NCBI GenBank assembly: GCA_025361125.1
Contig: JANYBM010000022.1
Span: 18,673-82,672 of the forward strand
DNA length: 64,000 nucleotides
Reading direction: 5' to 3'
Source of the DNA: Holophagaceae bacterium
GTDB taxonomy: Bacteria; Acidobacteriota; Holophagae; Holophagales; Holophagaceae
Shown here: positions 52,402 to 61,778 of the stretch, one piece after another
How positions within the stretch are numbered: position 1 is the stretch's first letter
Layout of the letters: each line of letters opens with the position of its first letter
Notes under the pieces: generated by a model
What the model was told of the DNA's origin: nothing
The model's input: only the letters and a program-made list of their open reading frames with translations
Database searches by the model: none
Made by a program: the position numbers and the translations under genes

Positions 52402-54129
52402 TCAGAAAGCTTCGGTTTCAGCTAGCCCCCGGACTCGCCCCTGCCAGCGGGCCATCTGGGAATTGATGTCCAAATCCAAGGCTTCACCCCGGCCTTCGCC
52501 CATCCGGCCTCGCAGCAGTACGCCGCCATCTGCCCTCACCGACCTGACGATGCGGCCCGGTCCCAGCAGCACTGAAATACGATCTGCTTTCAACCGCCAC
52601 CCCATTCCTTGGCACTCCACATGACCAGCCAAAGTAACTTTTTCGGGATTTGAATCCCCCCGGTCGGCGCGCAGCGTCAGATCACCTTGGCTGGCCGCCA
52701 GGGTGCCCATGATGCCTTCAGGGAATTGCAGTTGTTCCCCTTGGCGAAAGATTCTCAGACCCGTGAGCCGCTCCCTCAGACGAGTCCAAGTGGCAGGTCG
52801 CCCCTGCAAGGTCCAAGTGGGTGAAGCGCCCTTTTTCGAATCGTCCCACCGCAACCTGGCCCCCCTAAGATTTCCTCCCCCAAACAGCTCCGCAATGATG
52901 GGCCCTTCGAAAACCCACGCGTGGGGGTCGCCAGAGCCGGGTCCGGCTGAAAAGCTGCCTTCTTCGCTGCGGCCATGAACCGGGGCCAGAAGCTTCCATT
53001 GGTTGGTCGCCCGCTGCACCACCGCGCGAGGGCTGCTCAGGCTTCGATTTCCCCAGGTGAGCAGCGCGGAACCTTCAGCCCTGGCTTCTCCCACAAGCAA
53101 GTCATCTGGTAGATCCTTGCCCGCTCCTTCACGCAACAGGATGCGGGGGGACTTCAAGGTGAGTAGCAATCCATCCAAAGGCTGGTCCCAGATCACGCTG
53201 CCTTCTAAACGCAAGCCTGCTTTGGTCCAGCGAACTCCGTTGGAAGTCAGGTGCTCTTCACCACCAGGCACCGCGCGATGGGCCAGGAATTGCCGCAATT
53301 CAATGACATCCATACTTCCACCAGGTTTCGGCCTTGGCGCGAATCCACCGGCCGCTTCACCTTTCCAGCCATCGTCTCGCTCGAAACTAAGCTTTCCGGG
53401 CCATCGGAACTGATCGGTTTTCAGTTCCGCGACATCCGCCCGAACGGTACCACCCTGCACATCGGCCTTTACTTTCCGAAACTGCCCTTCCTGGAAAGCC
53501 GACTTGGCCCAGAGACTGTCAGCCTCCATGCGCAACAGCGGTCCTTCTTCCGTGGATTCCCACAAGACTGGTCCACGGTCCACTTCCATTCGTCCGTCGC
53601 TGGTGCGGCGCCACCCCGCAGGAAGCACCCAGCGCCCTTTCCCGCCACCCTTCAGATTCTCCCAATGGAGCGGTGCCAAGCCTTCCCAGGCTCCCTTCTC
53701 CCAACGTAAGGCCGGACCGTTGCCTTCTACTCGACCCCGTCCAAGCACAGCACCCCCTGGAGCAATGCCCTGCAAGTCCATGGGCGCCCGGAGGGTCCAC
53801 TGGCCTTCCTGTCGCTGCGCCGAGGGGGAGATCATGGCCCAACGAACTTCGGGCTCTTCCAGAGCCCCGGTGACGCCCTCCAGATGCAGATCTGATTCCT
53901 GGCCTTCGATGGTTTGATAGGACAGGACGAAGCGACCATTGTCCAACTGCTCCGTGATGGTTCCGCGAATACCCTTTGGCACGCCCGGAAATACATTCTC
54001 CTTGGGGGCTACTATTTTGGGTCCACGACCGATGTAAATGAAACTTGCCCCAATGGTCCCGGCTATGAGGATCCAGCCCATGGCTGTCCAGGTAGGATTT
54101 TTGGCAGAGGCCCACCTGAAGGAGCTCAC
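52402..54129 (-). CDS. Large LptC-like protein of the LPS export system
   Basis: 575 residues, about three times a normal LptC. One N-terminal membrane anchor (about residues 14-33, TAMGWILIAGTIGASFIYIG) is followed by a long series of beta-strand repeats of the OstA/LptC type; the phrase VKADVQGGTVRADVAELKTD and the late segment LAGHVECQGMGWRLKADRIS with VRADGGVLLRGRMGEGRGEA look like the jellyroll repeats of LptA and LptC. Position immediately before lptB, where lptC and lptA usually sit, supports this. I infer it spans the periplasm by itself or combines both proteins. Start is a GTG overlapping the recJ stop (GTGA). Confidence 0.65.
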   Translation of the reverse strand: MSSFRWASAKNPTWTAMGWILIAGTIGASFIYIGRGPKIVAPKENVFPGVPKGIRGTITEQLDNGRFVLSYQTIEGQESDLHLEGVTGALEEPEVRWAMISPSAQRQEGQWTLRAPMDLQGIAPGGAVLGRGRVEGNGPALRWEKGAWEGLAPLHWENLKGGGKGRWVLPAGWRRTSDGRMEVDRGPVLWESTEEGPLLRMEADSLWAKSAFQEGQFRKVKADVQGGTVRADVAELKTDQFRWPGKLSFERDDGWKGEAAGGFAPRPKPGGSMDVIELRQFLAHRAVPGGEEHLTSNGVRWTKAGLRLEGSVIWDQPLDGLLLTLKSPRILLREGAGKDLPDDLLVGEARAEGSALLTWGNRSLSSPRAVVQRATNQWKLLAPVHGRSEEGSFSAGPGSGDPHAWVFEGPIIAELFGGGNLRGARLRWDDSKKGASPTWTLQGRPATWTRLRERLTGLRIFRQGEQLQFPEGIMGTLAASQGDLTLRADRGDSNPEKVTLAGHVECQGMGWRLKADRISVLLGPGRIVRSVRADGGVLLRGRMGEGRGEALDLDINSQMARWQGRVRGLAETEAF

Positions 54130-55829
54130 GCGCTGGTCTCTTCAGGCATTTCCATGGCTGCGCCAACGATACTTTCCACCAGAAAGCTACGACCCCAGCG
54201 GGGTTGGTCCTGAACCGTACAGGCCATGCGGATGAGATGGCCTGGCAGCAGCCCTTGGCTCGATTCGGCGCCGGAAAACCAGGTCAAGGGTTCGGAAAGG
54301 CCAACCAAGCGGAGTTTCACATGACCTTCGCCAAAGGTCTGTGGTCCAGCCTGAAGGGCGCCCTGCAGTACCACCATGACCGGTGGGAAGCCTTGGCCAA
54401 AAGGTTCCAAGCGATCCAGGTCCGCTGTTCCTGGCACCAGCTCTGCGCCGAGCCCATCCACCGGCAGACTGGGCGATCGCAGCCCCCGTGCCTGCAGGAC
54501 CGCGCCGCGTTGCATGCTTTGACGCACGAAGGGCAGCTTGGCCAATTCGAAGCTCATCCCCGCCGCAGCCCGATGTCCGCCTCCACTCAGCAAAAAAGGT
54601 CCGGCCAATTGCAGCAGTTCGCCCAGGTCGAATCCTTCCGGTGCGCGCAGGGAGCATTGCGCCACGCCATCCAGCACCGTGCAAACTCCCGTTGGGCGAC
54701 CGGTTTCACGCATCCGCTGGCCGGCCACGATGCCGATGACGCCTTTATGGGCCGTCGGTTCCACCACGAGGTCAAAATCCTCGCCAGTGGGTGTAGATAG
54801 GTTCATGGCCAGCTGGCGTTGGATCTGACGGCGCTCGGCATTCAGCGATTCCACCCGCGCCGCAAGGGTCTGCGCTTCTACCGGATCCCTCGTCAAGAGC
54901 AATCTCACCGCGTCCTCGGCGCCCCCCATCCGGCCCACCGCGTTAAGGCGAGGCGCCACACCAAAAGCGATGTCCTGCGCCCTGATGACATGGCCGGTTT
55001 CGATGCGCGCGGCCTTGAGCAAAGCCGCGAGGCCAGGCCCGTTGGCGCCCTTCAAAGCATCCAACCCCCGGCGCACCAATAAAGCATTTTCCCCGTGCAA
55101 GGGCATCATGTCCGCGATGGTTCCGATGGCCACGAGCTTCAATAGGCCATCCAAGAAAACCGTGTCGGGAGCGGTATCCAACAGACCTTGGGCCAACTTG
55201 AAGGCCACCCCGACACCTGCCAGACCGCGATTGGGGTAGTCCCCAAGTTGGGGATGAACCACAGCCTTGGCCGGGGGCAGGTCCGCGCCCAGGGAATGGT
55301 GATCCGTGATGATCCAATCCATGCCCAATTCAGAACTGGCGCGAACTTCTTCACAGCTGCGCACGCCGCAATCCACCGATACGAGAAGATCGGGATGCAG
55401 CGTTTCCTTCAATTCCCGGATGCAGTCCAGGTGCAGGCCGTAGCCATCAGAAAAGCGGTTGGGAATGAAAAAACTGACCTTGGCTCCAAGTTTTTCCAGC
55501 ACTCGAACCAGCAGTGCGGTTGCGGTGACTCCGTCCACATCGTAGTCCCCGTAAACACAAATCGAATGGCCTTTCTCCATGGACTGGCGCAGGCAGGCCA
55601 CCGCTTCACCCACACCGGTGAGCAGGTAGGGGTCTGTGCATCGGGACCAGGCCGGATCCAATCTCCAAGCCAGGTCTTCGGAGTGATCCAGGCCCCTTAG
55701 CCAGGCCAGGCGAGCAGCCTTTGAATCCAGCCTGAAATCCCCGGCCATTCCAGCCCAAGGGTCCGGTCCCGGTGGGATGGCTCGGCGGAGACGCCAGGGT
55801 TTGGCGCTTGCGGGGGTCGGGCCCGGCAT
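54126..55829 (-). CDS. recJ: Single-stranded-DNA-specific exonuclease RecJ
   Basis: 567 residues. A 5'-3' exonuclease of the DHH family, used in recombination and mismatch repair. DHH core motifs: YGDYDVDGVTATALL, SVDCGVRSCEE, ITDHHSLG, HPQLGDYPNRGLAGVGVAFKLAQ (in pieces), and the DHHA1 part includes LSGGGHRAAAGMSFE; an OB-like end follows. The ATG at 55829 lies three bases after the accA stop. The 3' end overlaps the LptC-like gene. Confidence 0.94.
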   Translation of the reverse strand: MPGPTPASAKPWRLRRAIPPGPDPWAGMAGDFRLDSKAARLAWLRGLDHSEDLAWRLDPAWSRCTDPYLLTGVGEAVACLRQSMEKGHSICVYGDYDVDGVTATALLVRVLEKLGAKVSFFIPNRFSDGYGLHLDCIRELKETLHPDLLVSVDCGVRSCEEVRASSELGMDWIITDHHSLGADLPPAKAVVHPQLGDYPNRGLAGVGVAFKLAQGLLDTAPDTVFLDGLLKLVAIGTIADMMPLHGENALLVRRGLDALKGANGPGLAALLKAARIETGHVIRAQDIAFGVAPRLNAVGRMGGAEDAVRLLLTRDPVEAQTLAARVESLNAERRQIQRQLAMNLSTPTGEDFDLVVEPTAHKGVIGIVAGQRMRETGRPTGVCTVLDGVAQCSLRAPEGFDLGELLQLAGPFLLSGGGHRAAAGMSFELAKLPFVRQSMQRGAVLQARGLRSPSLPVDGLGAELVPGTADLDRLEPFGQGFPPVMVVLQGALQAGPQTFGEGHVKLRLVGLSEPLTWFSGAESSQGLLPGHLIRMACTVQDQPRWGRSFLVESIVGAAMEMPEETSA

Positions 55830-55832
55830 GGG

Positions 55833-56792
55833 TTAACCCACACTGCCCATGGACGCGAACTTTTGATAGCGGGCTTCCACCAGATCGTCGGGCAGCAGTT
55901 CGGACAACTCAGCAAAAGCTTGGCCCACCGCGTCTTTAAGGGCCATCGCAGCCCCGTCCCAGTCGCTTTGGGCACCGCCTAGAGGCTCGGGGATGATGGC
56001 ATCAATGACGCCCAGATCCACCAGCGCGGGAGCCGTGAGCTTCAGCGCGCTGGCGGCCTGGGGGGCCATGGCCGGGTCTTTCCAAAGGATCGAGGCGCAG
56101 CCTTCCGGGGAGATGACTGAATAAATGGCGTTTTCCATCATGAACACCCGATCCGCCACACCCAGGGCCAGCGCGCCACCAGAGCCACCTTCTCCAATGA
56201 CCACCGCCACCACGGGGACGCGCAACTTAGCCATCTCCCTCAGGTTGCGGGCGATGGCTTCGGCTTGGCCCCGTTCCTCGGCATCCAATCCAGGATAGGC
56301 GCCGGGGGTGTCAATGAGGCACAGGATTGGACGTTGGAATTTTTCTGCCAGGTGCATGAAACGCAGGGCCTTGCGATAGCCCTCGGGTTTGGGCATCCCG
56401 AAATTGCGCAGGATTTTTTGCTTGGTGTCCCGGCCTTTTTGTTGGCCGATGATCATGACTGGGTTCCCATCAATCCAACCTAGGCCCCCCACAATGGCCG
56501 CATCGTCTCCGAAATTTCGGTCCCCATGGATTTCATCGAACCGATCGCAAATGCGCTCAATGTAATCCAGCGTATAGGGCCGCTTGGGGTGACGGGCCAG
56601 CTGGGCCCGTTGCCAGTCCGTGAGATTGGAAAAGGTTTCGACTTTCAGTTTTTTCAACTTTTTTTCGAGCTTTTCCTTCTTGGTGGTTTGCGTGGGATCC
56701 ATCTCCAGAGCCCGGATTTCCGCTTCCAACTCCAGAATAGGCTTCTCCAGCTGGGCCAAATCCATTGCCTGCTCGGGGGATGAGTCGCTCAC
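55833..56792 (-). CDS. accA: Acetyl-CoA carboxylase carboxyltransferase subunit alpha
   Basis: 319 residues, normal length. With AccD it transfers CO2 from biotin to acetyl-CoA, the first committed step of fatty acid synthesis. Motifs: [38 protein letters not shown]-like ([13 protein letters not shown]), [45 protein letters not shown], and [15 protein letters not shown] start at 56792 with GAGG upstream. First gene of a probable six-gene run: accA, recJ, lptC-like, lptB, rpoN, hpf. Confidence 0.96.
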   Translation of the reverse strand: MSDSSPEQAMDLAQLEKPILELEAEIRALEMDPTQTTKKEKLEKKLKKLKVETFSNLTDWQRAQLARHPKRPYTLDYIERICDRFDEIHGDRNFGDDAAIVGGLGWIDGNPVMIIGQQKGRDTKQKILRNFGMPKPEGYRKALRFMHLAEKFQRPILCLIDTPGAYPGLDAEERGQAEAIARNLREMAKLRVPVVAVVIGEGGSGGALALGVADRVFMMENAIYSVISPEGCASILWKDPAMAPQAASALKLTAPALVDLGVIDAIIPEPLGGAQSDWDGAAMALKDAVGQAFAELSELLPDDLVEARYQKFASMGSVG

Positions 56793-56989
56793 ATAAGCCT
56801 CGAAAGGAGTTCGCTTCGAGTGTACCGGAACCAGACCGAGCGGCGGGCTTTGCCCAACGAAGAAGTGGGGCTCCCCGGGGGACGAAGCGGGTAAAACCAG
56901 CAGGTGGTCCCCTCAGATTTCTGCTGGGGCATGAAGCCTTGCAGCTCGCCGCCGCACACCCATAGTGGATAGGTAATAAGGAGGATCCT

Positions 56990-57517
56990 GTGCGTCGATT
57001 ACTCATTTTTCTTGCGCTTCCCATGCTTGGGGCCATCAGCACAGACTTCAGGGAGGTGGACGCCTCCAAACTCCCTAGTGTTGCGGGACCAGCCACCACC
57101 CGAATGGTCGACCCAGCCCGTGGCATGGGTTTCACCGGCATTGATGCCATGGTCCGCACCCAAGCCCGGCACACAGGCAGCATCCAGCCTGCCGTAGCCT
57201 TGCCTGAGGGCTCTTTGAGAGTGCACGACAAGGTTACAGACGTTGCGGGCTGGAAGGCCTATCAGGTGGTGGTGCCCAACGGAGGTTCCATCCACATGCG
57301 TTTACGGGGCTTGCACGAAGGCTGGTTCGCGGTCAGGGCAGTGAATAAATGGGGCAGCTTGGAAAAAGGCATGCTGCAAAACGTGATCAAGACCGGCAAT
57401 CCAGAAGCCAGGTACACCAACCCCACCAAAGACGCCAAGACCATCTACTTCGTGGTGGACACCACCGAACTGAGCATCATCGGAGAAGAGTACACGCTGC
57501 AGGTCACGGTTTCTTGA
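56990..57517 (+). CDS. Secreted protein of unknown function
   Basis: 175 residues with a short signal peptide (MRRLLIFLALPMLGAIS). The mature part has a beta-rich second half (HMRLRGLHEGWFAVRAVNKWG, split by its repeated aromatic pattern, and TIYFVVDTTELSIIGEEYTLQVTV), perhaps one Ig-like or beta-sandwich fold. I do not recognise the family. Start is a GTG preceded by an excellent AAGGAGGA. It stands alone, divergent from accA. Confidence 0.65.
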   Translation: MRRLLIFLALPMLGAISTDFREVDASKLPSVAGPATTRMVDPARGMGFTGIDAMVRTQARHTGSIQPAVALPEGSLRVHDKVTDVAGWKAYQVVVPNGGSIHMRLRGLHEGWFAVRAVNKWGSLEKGMLQNVIKTGNPEARYTNPTKDAKTIYFVVDTTELSIIGEEYTLQVTVS

Positions 57518-57663
57518 ACATCTAGCGGCGGTGCGGTATTGAATTCGAACAAGACTCAGAAGTTGTTGTCTCACGTTTACAAAACGTTTGGTATCAAGCA
57601 GATGTATCGTACATCCCTCGCGGTTTGGATTAGGATTTTTTCGTGTCATTGTTCTGAAGGTGA

Positions 57664-58554
57664 ATGCGTGGCCTGGTTAAAAGTTCAGTACGTTTTCTGG
57701 GAATACTCAACGTCATGACATTTGCTTCTAGCCTGATGGATTCCTCCGCTTCCCTGAAGTCATATCCAGAAATTCAGTTGCTGGAACAGATCCGGAGGGT
57801 AATTGCCTTAGGCCCCCAGGCTCATGGCTCAGCGATCCGACTGCGCCGGGAGGTAGCCGAACGATGGATGGCGAGTGATAAATTGGCCCTGGAATCTCGT
57901 TTCAATACCGCCCTTGGCGAAGCTACCCGCGAACTGGTCGAAACGGCCCTTAACAATCTGCCATCGGCTCCAGAGGACCTTCGAATGCTTGATAAGATCG
58001 CGGAGGAGTTCCCAAATGGGTTCACCACACCCGAAGGTGTCCGGGCACTGCTTGCTACGATGTGCCTGAGACCCGCAGACCGTATTGAAATGGCGTTCGA
58101 TTTCAGCAGTTTTCCTGAATGGCTGATGAGTTCGACTATGTGTTATTTACTTCTCCGCAGAAATTTCTTCGCTTGGCCTGGCGATCTAGAACGACACTGT
58201 GCCCGCCTGAACAGGGCCGTAGCTTCAGCCTTGCGGGCGATCGAAGTCAGCGACCCGGAGAAGGCGAACATGATCGCGGCTCTTTGTCTGGGCTACCTGG
58301 TGCTCGTGCCCTTCTACTTTCAAGAGGCGAGCCCAACCTCGATTATCAAGAAGCGGGCCCAATTGTTCAGTTGTCTATATCCACCGTCCCGATCTTTTCT
58401 TCCTCCACCGGCCTTTGGACCAGCGGCAGCTAGTGGACGGATTCGCCTTGGTATTCTCAGGCCCAACTTCAATCACAGTGCTGAATCCTATGCCACCTTG
58501 CCGATATCCGAACATTTGGATCGGGGCGCTTCGATATCACATTGTTTGCCATGA
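57664..58554 (+). CDS. GT41-like glycosyltransferase, N-terminal part (frameshifted)
   Basis: 296 codons ending after a frameshift. The first 240 residues are helical and unrecognised (no clear TPRs). Near the end, GRIRLGILRPNFNHSAESY and LPISEHLDR resemble the opening of the catalytic domain of O-GlcNAc-transferase-like (GT41/SPINDLY) enzymes. The downstream reading frame continues the homology: at 58523-58526 there are four G; five would give EHLDRGRFDITLFAMKAS and join this part to the next without a gap. It is therefore half of one gene, either broken in this strain, mis-sequenced, or joined by frameshifting. ATG 57664 is preceded by AAGGTGA. Confidence 0.65.
   Translation: MRGLVKSSVRFLGILNVMTFASSLMDSSASLKSYPEIQLLEQIRRVIALGPQAHGSAIRLRREVAERWMASDKLALESRFNTALGEATRELVETALNNLPSAPEDLRMLDKIAEEFPNGFTTPEGVRALLATMCLRPADRIEMAFDFSSFPEWLMSSTMCYLLLRRNFFAWPGDLERHCARLNRAVASALRAIEVSDPEKANMIAALCLGYLVLVPFYFQEASPTSIIKKRAQLFSCLYPPSRSFLPPPAFGPAAASGRIRLGILRPNFNHSAESYATLPISEHLDRGASISHCLP
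58523..58526 (+). other. Frameshift point in GT41-like gene
   Basis: A run of four G at the point where homology passes from the first to the third reading frame. One extra G restores a single open frame from 57664 to 59621. Confidence 0.65.
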
Positions 58555-59621
58555 AGGCGTCCGCGGATCCCTTTGTGCGCTACTGCGCAGCCAGGGCAGA
58601 TCAATCACTGGTCCTTTCAGATGATCTGGAGGAATGCGCCCGAACCATTCGAGCTTGCGATCCAGACCTTTTATTCTTCGGTAGCAATCTCTCCGCACAC
58701 ACCAGCGAAATAACCATATTGGCCACAGAACGCTTGGCACGCGTCCAGGTCACCTCCATATGTTCACCGTTCACGACCGGCCTGCCCGAGATGGACATTT
58801 TCATGGCTGGAACCCTGACCGAACCGGAGGCCTTAGCCAGCAGTAATTACTCCGAAGAATTGGTTCTGTGGGAAGGTTCAGGCATTTGTTTCAGCATGCA
58901 CGACCGACCCCGGCCCTCTGGGTTGCCACTCAGTAGGACTTCCTTAGGGATTCCAGAGAGTTCAGTGGTATTCGCGTCTGGGGCCAATTTATTCAAACTG
59001 CATCATGAAATACGGGAAGCTTGGGTGAAAATCCTGGCCGCCACGCCAGGCTCCGTGATGTTTATTTATCCCTTCGGCCCTGGCTGGTCCGATACCTATC
59101 CGAGAGAAGAATTCTTCAACAGTATAAAAAGGCTCTTTGATATACATGGTGTTGACCCCAAGCGCCTCATTACCTTGGAAACCATGCCAAGTTCGGGGGA
59201 TGTGCTGGATGCGCTTCGTTCTGTGGATGTTTACCTGGATTCTTTCCCCTATTCTGATGCAACCTCGCTCCAGGATCCGCTGGAGGTTGGTATCCCAATC
59301 GTGACCCTCGACGGGCGCGTTCTTCGATTCTCCCAAGGTCCTGCCCTCCTCAAGGAATTGCATCTGAATGAGCTGATTGCCTTAACGCCTGAGGACTATG
59401 TAGACCTCGCCGTGAACCTGGGAACCGATTCTGATTACCGGGAGAAAATGCGACTTCGAGTCCAAGAAAAAATGGCTGCCAACCCTGCATTTCGAGATTC
59501 TAAAGGTTTCGCAGAAAAAACAGCGCTGGCCTTCGAATCCATGATCAAAAAGTGGAATCTTAAGCATGGTTTTGACGAGGAACTTGAGGCTCATAGCTCC
59601 AAGCCTACCCGCCTACAATAG
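58542..59621 (+). CDS. GT41-like glycosyltransferase, C-terminal part (frameshifted)
   Basis: 359 codons from the first possible start after the frameshift (TTG 58542), but homology begins about seven codons earlier. It holds most of a GT41-like catalytic region: CDPDLLFFGSNLSAH, VVFASGANLFKLHHE, and the strong signature VYLDSFPYSDATSLQDPLEVGIPIVTLDGR (in pieces: YLDSFPYSDATSLQDPL and VGIPIVTLDGR) with ALLKELHLNELIAL after it. Family knowledge: GT41 enzymes transfer sugars, often to proteins. On its own it probably has no ribosome binding site. The CoaE-TldD gene begins four bases after its stop codon. Confidence 0.65.
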   Translation: MFAMKASADPFVRYCAARADQSLVLSDDLEECARTIRACDPDLLFFGSNLSAHTSEITILATERLARVQVTSICSPFTTGLPEMDIFMAGTLTEPEALASSNYSEELVLWEGSGICFSMHDRPRPSGLPLSRTSLGIPESSVVFASGANLFKLHHEIREAWVKILAATPGSVMFIYPFGPGWSDTYPREEFFNSIKRLFDIHGVDPKRLITLETMPSSGDVLDALRSVDVYLDSFPYSDATSLQDPLEVGIPIVTLDGRVLRFSQGPALLKELHLNELIALTPEDYVDLAVNLGTDSDYREKMRLRVQEKMAANPAFRDSKGFAEKTALAFESMIKKWNLKHGFDEELEAHSSKPTRLQ

Positions 59622-59625
59622 AACG

Positions 59626-61710
59626 ATGCTGAACCCGCCTTTCCCTCTCCTTGGTCTCAGTGGCGGCATCGCTGCGGGGAAGAGTTTTGTGGCCCAGGAG
59701 ATGGCCAAGCGCGGGTGGGCAGTCATTGACGCCGATCAGCTGGCCCGAGAAGTCGTGGAGCCGGGAACTGTCGGCTTGGAGGAAGTAGCGAAAGCCTTTG
59801 GCTCCGAGATCCTGAGGGCTGACGGCAGTCTGGATCGAGCCCGTTTAGGCAAGCGGATATTCAACGATGGTGAGGCGCGGGCACGCCTCAACGCCATTCT
59901 TCATCCGCTCATCGAAGCCTTGCGGAACGTACGCCTGGCGGCTCTTCCGCCGGAGACAAAGGGGGTGGTTCTGGACGCGGCGCTCTGGATCGAGCGGGGT
60001 CGGGCGCACCACTTCGATGCCTTCTGGATCGTCACCGCGCCGGAACACATGCGCCTGCGCCGGTTGCTTACCCGGGATGCGTTGACTGCGGACGAGGCAC
60101 TCGCGCGGTTGCGGTCCCAGAGCCACGATGCGGAAAAAGCCCTGCATACAGATGTGGTGATCGTGAATGACGGACGTGCTCTCACGGAGATCCTTGCTCG
60201 GGCTGAAGGCAACCTTCTGTCAAACTGGAGGATTGGCCGAGAACGCCGTTGGAAGGACAGAATGAATTCCAAATTTTCACCCGAAGAACTCCGGCAAATC
60301 CTTGAAGCCCTGCTTGCCAGGGGCGGACAATACGGCGAAGTCTTCGTGGAATACAGGCGCGCCAGCGCCCTGGGCATGGACGATGGCCGCATGGAAGATG
60401 TGGTAGCCAGCGAAACTTTTGGCGCCAGTCTTCGCGTAATGGAAGGTGAAACCACCCGTTTCGCGGACCTCATCGCGCCGACTTTTGATGAATTATTGGA
60501 AGATGCGAAGCTTCTGGCCGCGCCAGGAAATGGCGCCGCCGCCACCATTCCGGCCTTGCAAGAATTCGTGCATCCCACGCCGAGCCCCGTGGAGATTGAC
60601 CCCGCCACGGTGCCACTGGCTGAAAAAGTTGCCTTGGTACGCCGCACGGAAGCCATTGCCCGGGAGCACGGAGAAAGCCTCCGCCCCGGTGCTATCAAGC
60701 AGGTCTCCGTGGGTTACGGTGATTCCACCCAAAGCGTGTGGATCGCCTCCGCTGAATGGAAGGATGCCGCCTGGCACACCAGCCTCAGTGCGGATCATCG
60801 CACTCAAGGCGTGCTGCGCCTGAACGCAACGTCCGGCGATGGCGTGCAACTCCAAACCGGTTACCAGGCTCTTGGAGAAACCAAGGGCTTTGAACTCTTC
60901 ACCGATGAGGCCGTGGCGAAAATCGTCAAGGAGGCAGTCCGTTTGAGTGTCCAGGCTCTGGATGCCAAACCCGCTCCCGCTGGCACCTTCCCGGTGGTTC
61001 TCAGTTCTTCCGCCGGCGGAACCATGATCCACGAAGCTTGCGGCCACGGGCTGGAAGCCGATCTGGCCCTGGCGGGCATGAGTGCCTTTGCTGGGAAACT
61101 GGGCCAGAAAGTAGCGGGCAGCGGCGTCACGATCATTGACGACGGCACCCTCCCCTTCAAACGAGGTAGCCAGAGCATGGACGACGAGGGCAATCCCGTG
61201 ACCCGCGTGGTGCTCATCGAGAATGGCATTTTGAAAAATTACCTCCAATCCCGGAAGACCGCCCGAAAGATGGGCGTGGAGGTCACCGGCAATGGTCGTC
61301 GGGAAAGCTACCGACACTTACCCATCCCACGGATGCGCAACACCTTTTTGGCCCCCGGAAACGAAGCCCCCGAAGCCATCCTGAAGGATCTGGATCGCGG
61401 CCTGCTGGTGAAACACATGGGTGGAGGGCAGGTGGACACCGTGACCGGCAATTTTGTATTCCAGGTCACGGAAGGCTACTGGGTGGAAAAGGGCATTGCC
61501 ATGTACCCGGTGAAGAACGCAACACTCACCGGCTGCGGACCCGAGGTATTGGCTTCCATCACGCGTATTGGCTCGGACCTCCAGCACTTCGACATTGGCA
61601 CCTGCGGCAAAGATGGCCAGGGTGTTCCCGTCAGTGACGCATTGCCCACGATCCTGGTCCCGGCCCTGGTGGTGGGCGGCACGGCGGAACCGCTGCCGCA
61701 GGTGATCTGA
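59626..61710 (+). CDS. Dephospho-CoA kinase fused to TldD protease
   Basis: 694 residues in one open frame. Residues 1-208 are CoaE: Walker A GLSGGIAAGKS, VIDADQLAREVVEPG, LARLRSQSHDAEKAL-like lid and a VIVNDG end; it phosphorylates dephospho-CoA, the last step of CoA synthesis. Residues 213-694 are TldD, a zinc metallopeptidase subunit: MIHEACGHGLEADL with HExxxH at 469-474, and DDEGNPVTRVVLIENG and GCGPEVLASI at the end. Both are full length with no stop between. An internal ATG at 60262 has GGAAGG (60251-60256) upstream, so TldD might also be made separately. The CoaE ATG at 59626 lies four bases after the previous stop. The partner gene tldE follows. Confidence 0.85.
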   Translation: MLNPPFPLLGLSGGIAAGKSFVAQEMAKRGWAVIDADQLAREVVEPGTVGLEEVAKAFGSEILRADGSLDRARLGKRIFNDGEARARLNAILHPLIEALRNVRLAALPPETKGVVLDAALWIERGRAHHFDAFWIVTAPEHMRLRRLLTRDALTADEALARLRSQSHDAEKALHTDVVIVNDGRALTEILARAEGNLLSNWRIGRERRWKDRMNSKFSPEELRQILEALLARGGQYGEVFVEYRRASALGMDDGRMEDVVASETFGASLRVMEGETTRFADLIAPTFDELLEDAKLLAAPGNGAAATIPALQEFVHPTPSPVEIDPATVPLAEKVALVRRTEAIAREHGESLRPGAIKQVSVGYGDSTQSVWIASAEWKDAAWHTSLSADHRTQGVLRLNATSGDGVQLQTGYQALGETKGFELFTDEAVAKIVKEAVRLSVQALDAKPAPAGTFPVVLSSSAGGTMIHEACGHGLEADLALAGMSAFAGKLGQKVAGSGVTIIDDGTLPFKRGSQSMDDEGNPVTRVVLIENGILKNYLQSRKTARKMGVEVTGNGRRESYRHLPIPRMRNTFLAPGNEAPEAILKDLDRGLLVKHMGGGQVDTVTGNFVFQVTEGYWVEKGIAMYPVKNATLTGCGPEVLASITRIGSDLQHFDIGTCGKDGQGVPVSDALPTILVPALVVGGTAEPLPQVI

Positions 61711-61778
61711 GTCACTATTTCTTCGCTACCCTCCGTGCTTCAGCCGCCCTCCGCGTAGTTCATTTCCCAAGGCCCATA

